Below are positions 54,533-63,756 of a DNA stretch of 64,000 nt, one piece after another. Each line of letters opens with the position of its first letter. The first letter of the stretch is position 1. The stretch lies in the NCBI RefSeq assembly GCF_039645985.1, contig NZ_CP147919.1, forward strand, positions 1,984,001 to 2,048,000. Direction: 5' to 3'. Made by a program: the position numbers and the translations under genes. The notes under the pieces were generated by a model. That model had not been told where the DNA came from, ran no database searches, and worked only from the letters and a program-made list of their open reading frames with translations. Source of the DNA: Sulfurimonas sp. HSL3-7. Lineage in GTDB: Bacteria; Campylobacterota; Campylobacteria; Campylobacterales; Sulfurimonadaceae.

Positions 54533-55189
54533 ATGAAAGCACTCCTATTTATTCTACTTACCCTGACACTTTTCGGAAATGATAAAGCGCAGCGCTTTGT
54601 CAACGTCAACACCCTGATCCCCTCTATCCATTTTGATATGCGCTATGCGTCTAATGAGAACTTTGTCGGCCAAGCGATAGAAGGCTATGACGATCCCATA
54701 TGCTACCTTACGAAAGAGGCTGCCCTTGCACTGCAGAAGGCACAAAGTGACCTGCAGAGAGAGGGATATCGTCTCCACATCTTCGACTGCTTCCGCCCGC
54801 AGCGTGCCGTCGATCACTTTGTCCGCTGGGCCAAGGATCTAAACGATACCAGGATGAAAGAGACCTACTATCCCCATGTCGATAAAGAAGTGCTTTTCGA
54901 GCGGGGCTACATTGCCGCCAGGTCAGGCCACAGCAGGGGAAGCACAATTGACCTTACTATCGAAAAACTTGACATGGGGACCCCCTTCGACTTTTTCGAT
55001 CCCCGCTCGCATACCCATTCCGAAGCGGTCACGAAAAAGCAGCATCAGAACCGGATGAAACTCAAGAAGATAATGGAGAGAAACGGCTATGTGAACTACG
55101 CCGAGGAGTGGTGGCACTTCACACTGAAAGATGAGCCGTTCAAAACGACCTATTTCGACTTCAAGATCGCAGCAGCACAGCAGGACTAA
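54533..55189 (+). CDS. D-Ala-D-Ala dipeptidase (VanX/DdpX family, peptidase M15)
   Basis: 218 residues from the ATG at 54533, which opens a signal peptide (MKALLFILLTLTLFG); the upstream extension overlaps the opposite-strand gene. The zinc site is visible as SGHSRGSTIDLTI (His/Asp) and EWWHF (His). FDMRYASNENFVG and the CFRPQRAVDHF segment are typical. In the periplasm it would hydrolyse D-Ala-D-Ala, more for recycling than vancomycin resistance. Confidence 0.88.
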   Translation: MKALLFILLTLTLFGNDKAQRFVNVNTLIPSIHFDMRYASNENFVGQAIEGYDDPICYLTKEAALALQKAQSDLQREGYRLHIFDCFRPQRAVDHFVRWAKDLNDTRMKETYYPHVDKEVLFERGYIAARSGHSRGSTIDLTIEKLDMGTPFDFFDPRSHTHSEAVTKKQHQNRMKLKKIMERNGYVNYAEEWWHFTLKDEPFKTTYFDFKIAAAQQD

Positions 55190-55785
55190 TCGACCAGCGT
55201 GATCTCCAGCCCCTCAAGCAGCGTAAGCGCTTCGTATCGGCTGAACCGGGCCCCTTTGATCGTGTTGACATTGATATCGATCGTGTAGTTTTCGGCCAGG
55301 GTAAGATCGGCGCCGCTCAGATTCGTGTTGCGAAAGAGAGTGTCGGTCAGATCCGTCTCCCTCAGATCGGCCCCGGAGAGGTCGCACTCCCTGAAGTCGA
55401 CATCGTACGCTTTGCACTCTCTTATCACCATCGACTGCAGCGTAAGGCCGTAAAAAGAGGCGTAGTCCACTATACAGTTTATAAATGTGAACGGGGCGTC
55501 CAGCAGGATCTCCGAGTATGCGGCTTTCGTCCAGTCAATGCCGCTGAGCTTGCTCTCTTCAAAAACAACATTTGAGAACCTGCTGCCGTCGACCTTCACC
55601 ACACTCAGGTTGCACTTGAGAAAACGGCAGTCGTCAAAGATGCAGTGGCGAAGCTGGGCCTCGCTGAAATCGCAGTTGATAAAGGTGCACTCTTCAAACT
55701 CTTTTGAGACGATCTCTGCTTCGGAGAGGTCCAGATCTATGAACTCCTCTGCGAAGTTGTCCTCCTGAAAGGGGGCTGGCTTCAC
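55186..55785 (-). CDS. Pentapeptide-repeat protein
   Basis: 199 residues with A(D/N)LxX-type pentapeptide repeats (for example DFRECDLSGADLRETDLTD) forming a right-handed beta-helix from ~25 to ~180. The function is unknown; some family members protect gyrase. Its ATG overlaps the upstream pseudouridine synthase stop (ATGA), so the two are co-translated. Confidence 0.88.
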   Translation of the reverse strand: MKPAPFQEDNFAEEFIDLDLSEAEIVSKEFEECTFINCDFSEAQLRHCIFDDCRFLKCNLSVVKVDGSRFSNVVFEESKLSGIDWTKAAYSEILLDAPFTFINCIVDYASFYGLTLQSMVIRECKAYDVDFRECDLSGADLRETDLTDTLFRNTNLSGADLTLAENYTIDINVNTIKGARFSRYEALTLLEGLEITLVD

Positions 55786-56549
55786 GCTTCACCTCCGAAA
55801 ACGGCACTACTCTCTGTCAGCTCCGCGTCACAGCTCAAACCCAGCTGCTCAATGAGGCCCGAAAACAACTCATCAAGACCGGCCCGCAGGAGCAGCTCGC
55901 GCTCTGATACAGGATGGGTAAAGGTCAGGGCATTGGCGTGAAGCAGCAGACGGTGGGCATTGAACTGCTCTCTGAAAAAACGGTTATGCTCCCCCCGTCC
56001 GTACTTCGTATCGCCGACGATCGGGTGGAGGATATGCTTCATGTGGCGCCTGAGCTGGTGCTTCCGCCCTGTCTGCGGATTCAGCTTCAGCAGCGAATAC
56101 CGCGCCGTGTTGTAGCGACCCACCGCAAACGGCAGTTCGACCTGGCCGATCTTCTCATAGGCGGTCACCGCCTCCTGCGCTGCTTTGTCCTGCCGCGCTT
56201 TGGCATCCGTCATCTTGTCGAGCACCTCTTTGAGGGCATAGTCGATAAGACCTTTCTCATCGGTATAGCCTCGGACAAGGGCGACATACTGTTTTTTGAA
56301 CGCATTCGCCTGCATCTGCTCGGAGAGAGCCCTGGCAATCTCTTTGGTAAGGGCGAAGAGCAGCACTCCCGACGTCGGTTTGTCGAGGCGGTGCACCGGG
56401 TAGACATATTGTCCAATCTGATCGCGCAGCATCTGAATGGCGAAACGCGTCTCGTCCTTGTCGATCCAGGAGCGGTGGACCAGAAGGTCGGTCGGCTTGT
56501 TTATTGCAACGAGGTACTCATCTCGATAGATTATCTCTAGTTCTTCCAT
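55782..56549 (-). CDS. TruC-like tRNA pseudouridine synthase
   Basis: 255 residues from the ATG at 56549; a TTG start 18 nt further upstream is less likely. RluA-family domain with the catalytic Asp in VHRLDKPTSGVLLFA, and LKLNPQTGRKHQLRRHMKHILHPIVGDTKYG near the middle. Probably makes pseudouridine 65 in tRNA (TruC group), but RluA-family specificity is hard to set from sequence alone. Confidence 0.85.
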   Translation of the reverse strand: MEELEIIYRDEYLVAINKPTDLLVHRSWIDKDETRFAIQMLRDQIGQYVYPVHRLDKPTSGVLLFALTKEIARALSEQMQANAFKKQYVALVRGYTDEKGLIDYALKEVLDKMTDAKARQDKAAQEAVTAYEKIGQVELPFAVGRYNTARYSLLKLNPQTGRKHQLRRHMKHILHPIVGDTKYGRGEHNRFFREQFNAHRLLLHANALTFTHPVSERELLLRAGLDELFSGLIEQLGLSCDAELTESSAVFGGEA

Positions 56550-56674
56550 TCGCGCATTATATACCAAAAATGTTCCATTCTATTTGCAGCCATGCAGATC
56601 ATGGCTGAGGCGTGTTTCCTATATTGGTTCATCGTTTAAATCTATGATGCTCTTTTGAAAGTAAAACGGCTTGC

Positions 56675-59600
56675 CTATCTAGGCAGTTCCTGCTTTTCGC
56701 TTCTATCCGTTTTTGTCACTTCCATAAAATCGAGGTCATAGAACTTGCGCATCCAGAGATCGAGCGGACTTAGAAACTTGTAGATCGACGGCACGACGAT
56801 CAACGTCAGCAGCATCGACGAGATAAGACCGCCGACAACCGCCGTCGCCATCGGCGAATTGCTCTCGTAACCCGCCCCTTTCATAAAGACAAGCGGCAGC
56901 ATCGCAAAGACCATTGCAAAGGTGGTCATCAGGATCGGGCGCAGACGTTTTTCGCCTGCCAATATAAGCGCTTCACTGACACTCGAACCCTTGCGCAGCT
57001 GCTGGTTGGCAAAATCGACCAGCAGGACCGCATTTTTACCGACCATCCCCATCAGCAGGATGATCCCCATCATCGTAAAGAGATTGAAATTCTTGCCCGC
57101 GATGATCAGGGCCAGAAGCACCCCGATAAAGGACATCGGCAGCGCCACCATGATGATGAGCGGCTGCAGCAAAGATTCATAGAGGGCGGCCAGAATGATG
57201 TACATCATCAAAAAAGCGAGACCGAAGGCGAGGCCGAACTCTTTGCCCATCTTCTTCATCTCTTCCGCCATTCCTAGAAAGCCGTATTTCATCCCTTTTC
57301 CAAGGTCGTTGGCAATCCCGTTGACAGCCGTATCGACTGCTTCGCCCAGAGGGATGCCGTCGAGGTTGGCCGAAATGCTGATCTGGCGTTGTCGGTTGAA
57401 GTGGTGGATCGAGACCGGGCCTTCAGACTCGACAAAATTCACCAGCCCCTCCAGTGCGACAAAATCACCGTTGATCGTTTTGACCTCCAGATGTTTCAGG
57501 TCCTCCACCGTGCGGCGGTACTCGTCCGAAAAACGCATCGTGATGTCATACTGCTTGCCCCCCTCTTCAAATTGCGAAATCGCGCGGTCGCTTGAGAGTA
57601 CGGTCGCGATGATACCACTGATCTCCTGTGCAGAGACCCCCATATGGGTGCTCTCCTCACGCTGAATATCGATGGTAAGTTCCGGTTTTCCCGACTCGTA
57701 ATTGGTCGAGATCTCGACGATCCCCGGGTTTGTCTTCATGCGTGCAATGATCTTGTCGACAGTGGCCTGCAGGGAGTCGAAATCGTTGCCCTGGATGATC
57801 ATCTGAAACGGCGTCGCCGCACCCGCCCCTTTGATGTTCGGAATATCCGCGACCGCGATCGTCTCAAACCCTTTAAATCCGGCAAGTGCCTTACGTGTCT
57901 GCACGATGATCTCTTCCTGTGTCGTTTTACGCTTGGAAACATCGCGCAGTTTGACGTAGATCTGCGACCTGTGGGCATCGCGCGTCGTGTTGTAGGCGAC
58001 AGTCAACGCAGTGTATTCGACGAACTCGTTTTGACGGGTAAGCTCCGCCACCGCTTCCGAACGGCGCTGCATCTCTTCGAGACTGACGCCGATCGGCGCT
58101 TTAAGCGTGATCTCGAACTCGCTCTTATCCTCTTTCGGGACAAAGTCCATCCCGATGTTGCCCGCGAGCGAGAAACTTGCAAACAGGATCAGAAAGGTTG
58201 CCAAAATCGTTGTTTTGGCATACTTGACCGTCATACCGACCAGCTTAACGTAGCTGCGGTCGATAAAGACGAAGAGCGGCTCCGTCATATGGTAGAAACG
58301 CGACTCCCCTTTTTTCAGCACCCTCGCACTCACCGCCGGGATCAGCATGATCGCGACGAAGTAGGAGATAAAGATACCGATGGCCACCGTGAAGGCGAAG
58401 GCGTTAAAGAACTTCCCGACGATACCGCCCATCATACTGACCGGGATAAAGACGGCCAGAAGCATGGAAGAGATCGCCAGAATCGAAAACGCGATCTCGC
58501 GGGTCCCATCCTGCGCGGCTTCCACCTTGTCAAGCCCGGCTTCTATCTTTTTATAAATATTCTCGATGACAACGATCGCATCATCAATGAAGATACCGAT
58601 CGCCAGCGTCAACCCCAGCATACTCACCTTGTTCAGCTCGTAACCAAACAGGTCCATCAGGAAAAAAGTCCCGATGATCGAGGTCGGGATCGCGATCGCC
58701 GAGACGATGGTCGCCGTCAGGTTGCGCAAAAAAAGAAAGACGATAATGATCGCCAGAATACCCCCGTAGATCAGGTCGAACAGGACATGGTCGAGCGACG
58801 CGTTGATAAAGTTCGAGGTATCGTTGAAATACTGCAATGTATAGTCGCCGCCGATACGCTCTTCGACATCAGGAATCACCTTCTTGATGCCGGCGATAAC
58901 ATTGAGGGTATTCGCATCCGAGATCTTCTGGATCTGCAGGATCACGCCCGGTTTTCCGTTAAAAGTAGACAGGCTCTCCGCATCTTCGAGCGTATCCTCC
59001 ACCCGGGCGATATCACGGAGCTTGACCCCTTGAAGGATCTCAAAGTTCTCCAGCTCCGTAATGCTGTTCGCATTGGCCTGAACCTTGACCATCAGCTGGT
59101 CCTTGTCGGTGATCAGTTTGCCGCCGCTCATCTTGACATTCGAAGCCTGGATAAGCTGCTTCAGATCGACTGCGGAGATCCCGTATTTGCGTAGGGCAAA
59201 AGGGTCCGGATAGATCTTGATCTCGCGGTCCTGGTACCCGATGATGTTGATGCTACCCACCCCTCTTTGGCGCTCAAGCATCGGTTTGATCACCTCATCA
59301 ACCGTCTGCATCAGACGGGTACTCTTGACCTTGTCCGAGGCGACGAAGAGTGAAAGTACAGGAGCAGAGCCGACATCCAGCTTACTGACTATAGGCTTTT
59401 CGACCCCGCTGTCAAGCTGAATCGCCGAGACCTTGTCGCGGACATCGTTGGCTGCTTCGGTAATATCGACCTCCATATCAAAGATCAACGTGACGACCGA
59501 GACGTTCTCGCTGCTCTCGGAATTTAGCTTATCCAGACCGGCGACCGACGAAACCGCCTCTTCGATCTTCTCGGTCACCTTTGACTCTACTGTCTCCGGA

Positions 59601-59758
59601 TCGGCCCCGTAGTACATCGTCTTTACGGTCACGATCGGAAAATCGACCTTGGGAAAAAGCACGGTGTTCATGCTGCTGAAACTCATTAGACCGAAGATCA
59701 CCAATGACAAAAAGAGCATCAGGGTGGTGATTGGCCGGGTAATTGCAAATTTATACAT
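56675..59758 (-). CDS. RND efflux transporter, AcrB/MexB type (HAE1)
   Basis: 1027 residues, 12 helices in two repeats separated by large periplasmic loops. TM4 has the proton-relay pair in GIFIDDAIVVIENI; C-terminal LLMGMVGKNAVLLVDFANQ is the HAE1 hallmark. It exports drugs or toxic organics through the TolC-like partner. Its start overlaps the adaptor stop (TGATG). Confidence 0.96.
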   Translation of the reverse strand: MYKFAITRPITTLMLFLSLVIFGLMSFSSMNTVLFPKVDFPIVTVKTMYYGADPETVESKVTEKIEEAVSSVAGLDKLNSESSENVSVVTLIFDMEVDITEAANDVRDKVSAIQLDSGVEKPIVSKLDVGSAPVLSLFVASDKVKSTRLMQTVDEVIKPMLERQRGVGSINIIGYQDREIKIYPDPFALRKYGISAVDLKQLIQASNVKMSGGKLITDKDQLMVKVQANANSITELENFEILQGVKLRDIARVEDTLEDAESLSTFNGKPGVILQIQKISDANTLNVIAGIKKVIPDVEERIGGDYTLQYFNDTSNFINASLDHVLFDLIYGGILAIIIVFLFLRNLTATIVSAIAIPTSIIGTFFLMDLFGYELNKVSMLGLTLAIGIFIDDAIVVIENIYKKIEAGLDKVEAAQDGTREIAFSILAISSMLLAVFIPVSMMGGIVGKFFNAFAFTVAIGIFISYFVAIMLIPAVSARVLKKGESRFYHMTEPLFVFIDRSYVKLVGMTVKYAKTTILATFLILFASFSLAGNIGMDFVPKEDKSEFEITLKAPIGVSLEEMQRRSEAVAELTRQNEFVEYTALTVAYNTTRDAHRSQIYVKLRDVSKRKTTQEEIIVQTRKALAGFKGFETIAVADIPNIKGAGAATPFQMIIQGNDFDSLQATVDKIIARMKTNPGIVEISTNYESGKPELTIDIQREESTHMGVSAQEISGIIATVLSSDRAISQFEEGGKQYDITMRFSDEYRRTVEDLKHLEVKTINGDFVALEGLVNFVESEGPVSIHHFNRQRQISISANLDGIPLGEAVDTAVNGIANDLGKGMKYGFLGMAEEMKKMGKEFGLAFGLAFLMMYIILAALYESLLQPLIIMVALPMSFIGVLLALIIAGKNFNLFTMMGIILLMGMVGKNAVLLVDFANQQLRKGSSVSEALILAGEKRLRPILMTTFAMVFAMLPLVFMKGAGYESNSPMATAVVGGLISSMLLTLIVVPSIYKFLSPLDLWMRKFYDLDFMEVTKTDRSEKQELPR

Positions 59759-60501
59759 CAGTCAGCCTTGATCGTACCGTGCCCGAAAAGCCCGGCTTTG
59801 AGTGCAGTTGCAGGAACTTCCACCGTAACGGAACGTTTTTTGTCATCGATCGAAGGGTAGATCTTGACTATCTTGCCGCTAAAGCTCTTTTCGCTGCCGC
59901 TCACGACGTAGTCAAACGGCTGTCCCACTTTCAGCTTCTGCCAATACTTCTCGTCGACCGTTACCATCAGTTTCTGCTTTTTCGGTGTGATCAAAGTAAA
60001 TAGGGTTTCCATCTTTGCCGAACTTACCCCGTCGCCGAGTTCGATCTCTTTGGAGGCGATTACACCGGAAAACGGCGCTTTCAGACGGGTCTTCTCATAG
60101 AGCGCCTTTTTATAGGAAAGATTGGCTTTGGCGTTGGACAGTTCGATCTTGGAGCGCTCATAACTCGAAACATACTGATCAAACAGCTCTTCATCGACAA
60201 CATCCTGCACCTTTTCGAAACGTTCATACGCTTTTTTAGCGAAACGGAGGTTAACCTCAGCCAGTTCGATCTGCTTCTGTGCCAGGAGCATCGATGTTTT
60301 GAGGTCATCGTTGTCGAGCTCCAGCAGGACCTCACCTTTTTTGACGGTATCGCCGACATCGACATAGATTTTCTTCACCAATCCGCTTGTAGAAAGGACC
60401 AGATCCGCCTCTTTTTCCGCCTGCACATTGAAGGTCGCATAGATCTCTTCTGCAAGGCCCGCCGTTGCCAATAGTCCCAATATCATCATCTTTTTCATCA
60501 T
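59758..60501 (-). CDS. RND periplasmic adaptor (membrane fusion protein), short form
   Basis: 247 residues, shorter than the ~370-400 usual for AcrA-type adaptors. Signal peptide, then the barrel-sandwich half SGLVKKIYVDVGDTVKKGEVLLELD, a long helical hairpin (~70-140), the second lipoyl half LKAPFSGVIASKEIELGDGV, and a beta-barrel domain. The membrane-proximal domain seems reduced. It overlaps both neighbours by one to four bases. Confidence 0.9.
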   Translation of the reverse strand: MMKKMMILGLLATAGLAEEIYATFNVQAEKEADLVLSTSGLVKKIYVDVGDTVKKGEVLLELDNDDLKTSMLLAQKQIELAEVNLRFAKKAYERFEKVQDVVDEELFDQYVSSYERSKIELSNAKANLSYKKALYEKTRLKAPFSGVIASKEIELGDGVSSAKMETLFTLITPKKQKLMVTVDEKYWQKLKVGQPFDYVVSGSEKSFSGKIVKIYPSIDDKKRSVTVEVPATALKAGLFGHGTIKAD

Positions 60502-61730
60502 TTTACATACTCCTTCACATCAAATCCTGCATAATAGTAATAGCGTGCATAAGAGATCTCCAATGCACCCAAAGCCCTGTTGTACTGCGCCTGCGCTTCA
60601 ATCTTTTGCGTCAATGCGTCAAGGTATTTCACATAGTCCACCACGCGCACCTGGTACTTTTTGTCAATGACCGCAAAAGTACGGTCCGACGCGCGCTGCG
60701 ACAACAGTGCCGCTTCCAGAAGTTTTTTGGAACGTTCGATAGCCCGTTCCGCCAGTTTCAGGTCGGCATCTGCCTCTTTCTGCTTATAGGCAAGCTCCGC
60801 TTTAAGCGCGTTGTGCTCTGCCATCACGGCCTGACGCTGTTCGGAGGCGGCAGAGAAGTCCCAAAGGTTCATTGAAAGGTTGAGCATCAACACGTTTTGA
60901 CTGTTGACCCGCTCAAATCCGAAAGCTTCCAGATTATCGTCTTTATACTCCGTATAGCCGTATTTGTCCGATAAAACGATGGTCGGATAGTTCGTACTGT
61001 CGGCCTGTTCCGCCTGATAGCGGACCGCCTCGGCCTGCGATGCCAATGATTTCAAGGCATCCATTTCTTCTCTCTGAGCGTACAGCGGCGGCATAATCGT
61101 GCTCTCGTCCACTTTCTCGACCACCTCGTTGGTCAGAGTATAGAGTTTCGCGATCACCTCGTCACGACTGTAGAGCTGCGAAGCGATCTCGTAGTCGGTA
61201 TTGGCCACTGCTGCTCTGATCCGTTCGACATTGTCCTCGGTCGTGAGCTTCGCTCTGAAGAACTTCTCCTGGCGGTTGAGCTGTTCCTGAAGCTGCTCTC
61301 GCTTCTGATTGAGCGCGGCGAGATCGGCCTCTACCGTCTTGAGGTTAAAATAGTGCGTTGCCACCTCCATTGCGACCTCTTTCCTGGCCTGGGAGAGGTT
61401 GTAGCTGCTTGAACGTTTCAGACTGCTCTTCTCGTCAAGTATGTTTTCACGTTTGAAACCGTCCATAAGGACCAAGGAAGCCTCGGCATTGACATTATAG
61501 AGCTCTCCCGCATCCATCGGCCCTTTCGGGGAGGTGAAGTGTGCCGCTGCCCCCAGATCGATCCGGGGGTAGTAGGAGGACTTGACCGCTTCGTATGTCT
61601 GCTCCGAGGCATTCATCTTCTGTCGATAGACTTCGACCCGTTCGTTTTTCTGTGCCTTCTCGATCAATAGAGCCAGATCAGACCCGAAAAGAGAAACCGC
61701 GATCAGAGGTAGTATCAGTAGACGTTGCAT
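60498..61730 (-). CDS. TolC-family outer-membrane efflux protein
   Basis: 410 residues with a signal peptide and two OEP repeats of long coiled helices with tight Ala/Glu-rich heptads (for example AELAYKQKEADADLKLAERAIERSKKLLEAALLSQRA). It forms the exit duct of the tripartite pump. Its start overlaps the tetR stop by one base (TAATG). Confidence 0.92.
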   Translation of the reverse strand: MQRLLILPLIAVSLFGSDLALLIEKAQKNERVEVYRQKMNASEQTYEAVKSSYYPRIDLGAAAHFTSPKGPMDAGELYNVNAEASLVLMDGFKRENILDEKSSLKRSSSYNLSQARKEVAMEVATHYFNLKTVEADLAALNQKREQLQEQLNRQEKFFRAKLTTEDNVERIRAAVANTDYEIASQLYSRDEVIAKLYTLTNEVVEKVDESTIMPPLYAQREEMDALKSLASQAEAVRYQAEQADSTNYPTIVLSDKYGYTEYKDDNLEAFGFERVNSQNVLMLNLSMNLWDFSAASEQRQAVMAEHNALKAELAYKQKEADADLKLAERAIERSKKLLEAALLSQRASDRTFAVIDKKYQVRVVDYVKYLDALTQKIEAQAQYNRALGALEISYARYYYYAGFDVKEYVK

Positions 61731-62311
61731 TATGCTCCTTTTAGCATCGATATAAAAAGAGTACTAACCTCTTTTGTTTTGGCGTTAAGATCGTCGAACT
61801 CCCCTTCGATCCACCGCAGGACATAGGCGTTGCCGATGGCATTGAGAATATAGACGAGCTGAAGGGTGTCAACATCGACTTTTTTGTGGCGGTCGATCGT
61901 ATCGACGAAGAGACGGTGGATCCTGTCTATCCCCTCTTTATGGCTGATCTGCTGCGACTCAAAGAAAAACGGGTTGTTGATAATCCCGCTCTCGAGCGTC
62001 TTTCGTTTTTTGGACATCATATCGAACTTGATCTGCTGCGACCGTTCAATCAGTTGTTCGAAAGGGAGTTCCTCCTCGAACAGGCGCATAAACACCTCGT
62101 ATACGGCTTCGATCTGTACACCGACACAGGCGCTGAACAGCCCCTCTTTCGATTCAAAATAGGCGTAGATCGTTCCGACGCTCACACCCGCTTCATGGGC
62201 AAGATCAGAGACCTTTAGCTCTTCGAAGCCATGCTCTTCGAACATCTCCTCAGCCTTATCCAGAATAAGCGTGCGTTTCATGTTCTTTAACTCTTGGTTT
62301 AAACGCGACAT
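61730..62311 (-). CDS. TetR-family repressor of the efflux operon
   Basis: 193 residues from the ATG at 62311 (AAGGAG at 5-nt spacing; upstream in-frame starts have no such site). N-terminal HTH: LKVSDLAHEAGVSVGTIYAYFESKEGLF, the canonical TetR recognition motif. The variable C-terminal domain would bind an inducer. First gene of the efflux operon, with a perfect inverted-repeat operator just upstream. Confidence 0.93.
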   Translation of the reverse strand: MSRLNQELKNMKRTLILDKAEEMFEEHGFEELKVSDLAHEAGVSVGTIYAYFESKEGLFSACVGVQIEAVYEVFMRLFEEELPFEQLIERSQQIKFDMMSKKRKTLESGIINNPFFFESQQISHKEGIDRIHRLFVDTIDRHKKVDVDTLQLVYILNAIGNAYVLRWIEGEFDDLNAKTKEVSTLFISMLKGA

Positions 62312-62360
62312 TCTTCTCCTTCGTGACATAATCCGGAAGTGTATGCTAACTAAATTAAAA

Positions 62361-62393
62361 ATGAACTTAATTCATTTTATGAATTAAGTTCAT
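62361..62393. promoter_or_regulatory. TetR-type operator upstream of the efflux operon
   Basis: Perfect 15-bp arms ATGAACTTAATTCAT and ATGAATTAAGTTCAT separated by TTT, ~50 nt before the tetR start. This is the classic layout of an autoregulating TetR-family operator. Confidence 0.85.
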
Positions 62394-62581
62394 TATATTT
62401 GTTTGATTTTACTGCTGACTCTCTGAGTAAAGGGCATCCAAAATGCATCATACACGTTTATTGATACCGTCAATGACGTGTGTGATAAGCCTTAATGCAG
62501 CATTGTCGTATCAATCAGGTAGCGATTATCTCAGAATACAACGGTTATAATTCCGGCAAATTTATACATCAGGTAATGCTC
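62394..62581. other. Intergenic region with desaturase promoter
   Basis: A ~190-nt divergent gap between the efflux operon and the desaturase. A TATAAT at 62546-62551 lies ~30 nt before the desaturase start. The rest shows nothing recognisable. Confidence 0.5.
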
Positions 62582-63544
62582 ATGCCCGCAACCCCTTATC
62601 CAGATATTTTTGATGAGCTGAAAACCCAGGTTCGTGCCGCCGGCCTTCTGCGCCGGGTTCCTGTCCGCGGTTCGATCGAGATGATCGCGCTTGTTGTTTC
62701 TTTCATCGCTGTCTACAGCACGCTGCCTCTATGGAATCCCCTTCTGCTCGCTCTTTTTATGACCCTGCTCTTTACCCGTGCTGTTTTTGTGGCCCATGAC
62801 ATTTTGCACCTGCAGTATTTTCAAAACAAAAAACTCTCTTTTCGCCTCAGCCACCCGTTTTCAGCCATCATCCTGAGCAACTCATCATCCTGGTGGGACC
62901 TCAAACACAACATCAACCACCACCACTTCTGTAACACCGTCACCAAAGACCGGGACATCATGGCGCTTGACGGGGCCTTTACACCGAATAACCGCGGCAA
63001 CAAGCCTTTTATCAAAAAATATAAACGCATCATATTCTGGGGGGCGATGTTTTTTATGTACCCTGCTTTTATCGTACAGTCCTACAACTTTGTGATCAGA
63101 CGCAAAAACTACAGTGAACTTTTTTTAATGCTCCTGCATTGGCCGATCATTTGGGGCCCTCTCTTCTATCAGCTCCCTCTGGCCAATGCATTGACAACCT
63201 TTGTTACCCTCAACCTCGTTCTTTCTGCCTGGATGGCATTCGGTTTTATTACAAACCATCTGGGATGCGAAGTCTTCAGTGTTGAAGAGGTCGAAAAGAT
63301 GAGCTGGATGGAGCTACAGATGCGTTCATCGCGCTCGCTCAAAGGCGGCAGGTTCGTACACTGGTTCTATGGCGGGCTCAACACCCAGATTGAGCACCAC
63401 CTTTTTCCAAAAGCGCCACGGTTCAACCTCCTGAAAGTCCAGCAGATGACACGTGAATTTGCCAAAAGACACAATATCCCTTATTTTGAGACAAGCCCGA
63501 TAGAAGCCTATGTCCAGATAAACAAGGCATTGGACGCCTATTAA
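62582..63544 (+). CDS. Membrane fatty acid desaturase
   Basis: 320 residues from the ATG at 62582 (AGG at suitable spacing; ATG 62576 is an alternative). About four helices and the three His boxes of di-iron desaturases: HDILHLQ, HNINHHH, QIEHHLFP. It introduces a double bond into acyl chains at the inner membrane, probably adjusting fluidity. Electron donor partner not seen nearby. Confidence 0.92.
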   Translation: MPATPYPDIFDELKTQVRAAGLLRRVPVRGSIEMIALVVSFIAVYSTLPLWNPLLLALFMTLLFTRAVFVAHDILHLQYFQNKKLSFRLSHPFSAIILSNSSSWWDLKHNINHHHFCNTVTKDRDIMALDGAFTPNNRGNKPFIKKYKRIIFWGAMFFMYPAFIVQSYNFVIRRKNYSELFLMLLHWPIIWGPLFYQLPLANALTTFVTLNLVLSAWMAFGFITNHLGCEVFSVEEVEKMSWMELQMRSSRSLKGGRFVHWFYGGLNTQIEHHLFPKAPRFNLLKVQQMTREFAKRHNIPYFETSPIEAYVQINKALDAY

Positions 63545-63756
63545 AAAACTTTTTTTGTTGAAGAAAAACCGTTACCGCTCAATATTTGAAAATTTTATAC
63601 CATTTGAGCATTGATGTGATAGTATATATATAGAATTATGCAACAATGCCACGATAATACAAAAGTTTTTTTTATCGTAAATGTAACGTACTTTTGCCAA
63701 AAATTTTTCCAATAAAAATCTATGCGGTTGAATACAATATTTGATAAAGTAATATT

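Noticed and set aside
57644-59194. A 516-codon open frame antisense to the RND transporter gene
   Set aside because: The frame is Asp/Arg-rich, low-complexity and mirrors the RND coding strand; no ribosome-binding site or domain supports it.
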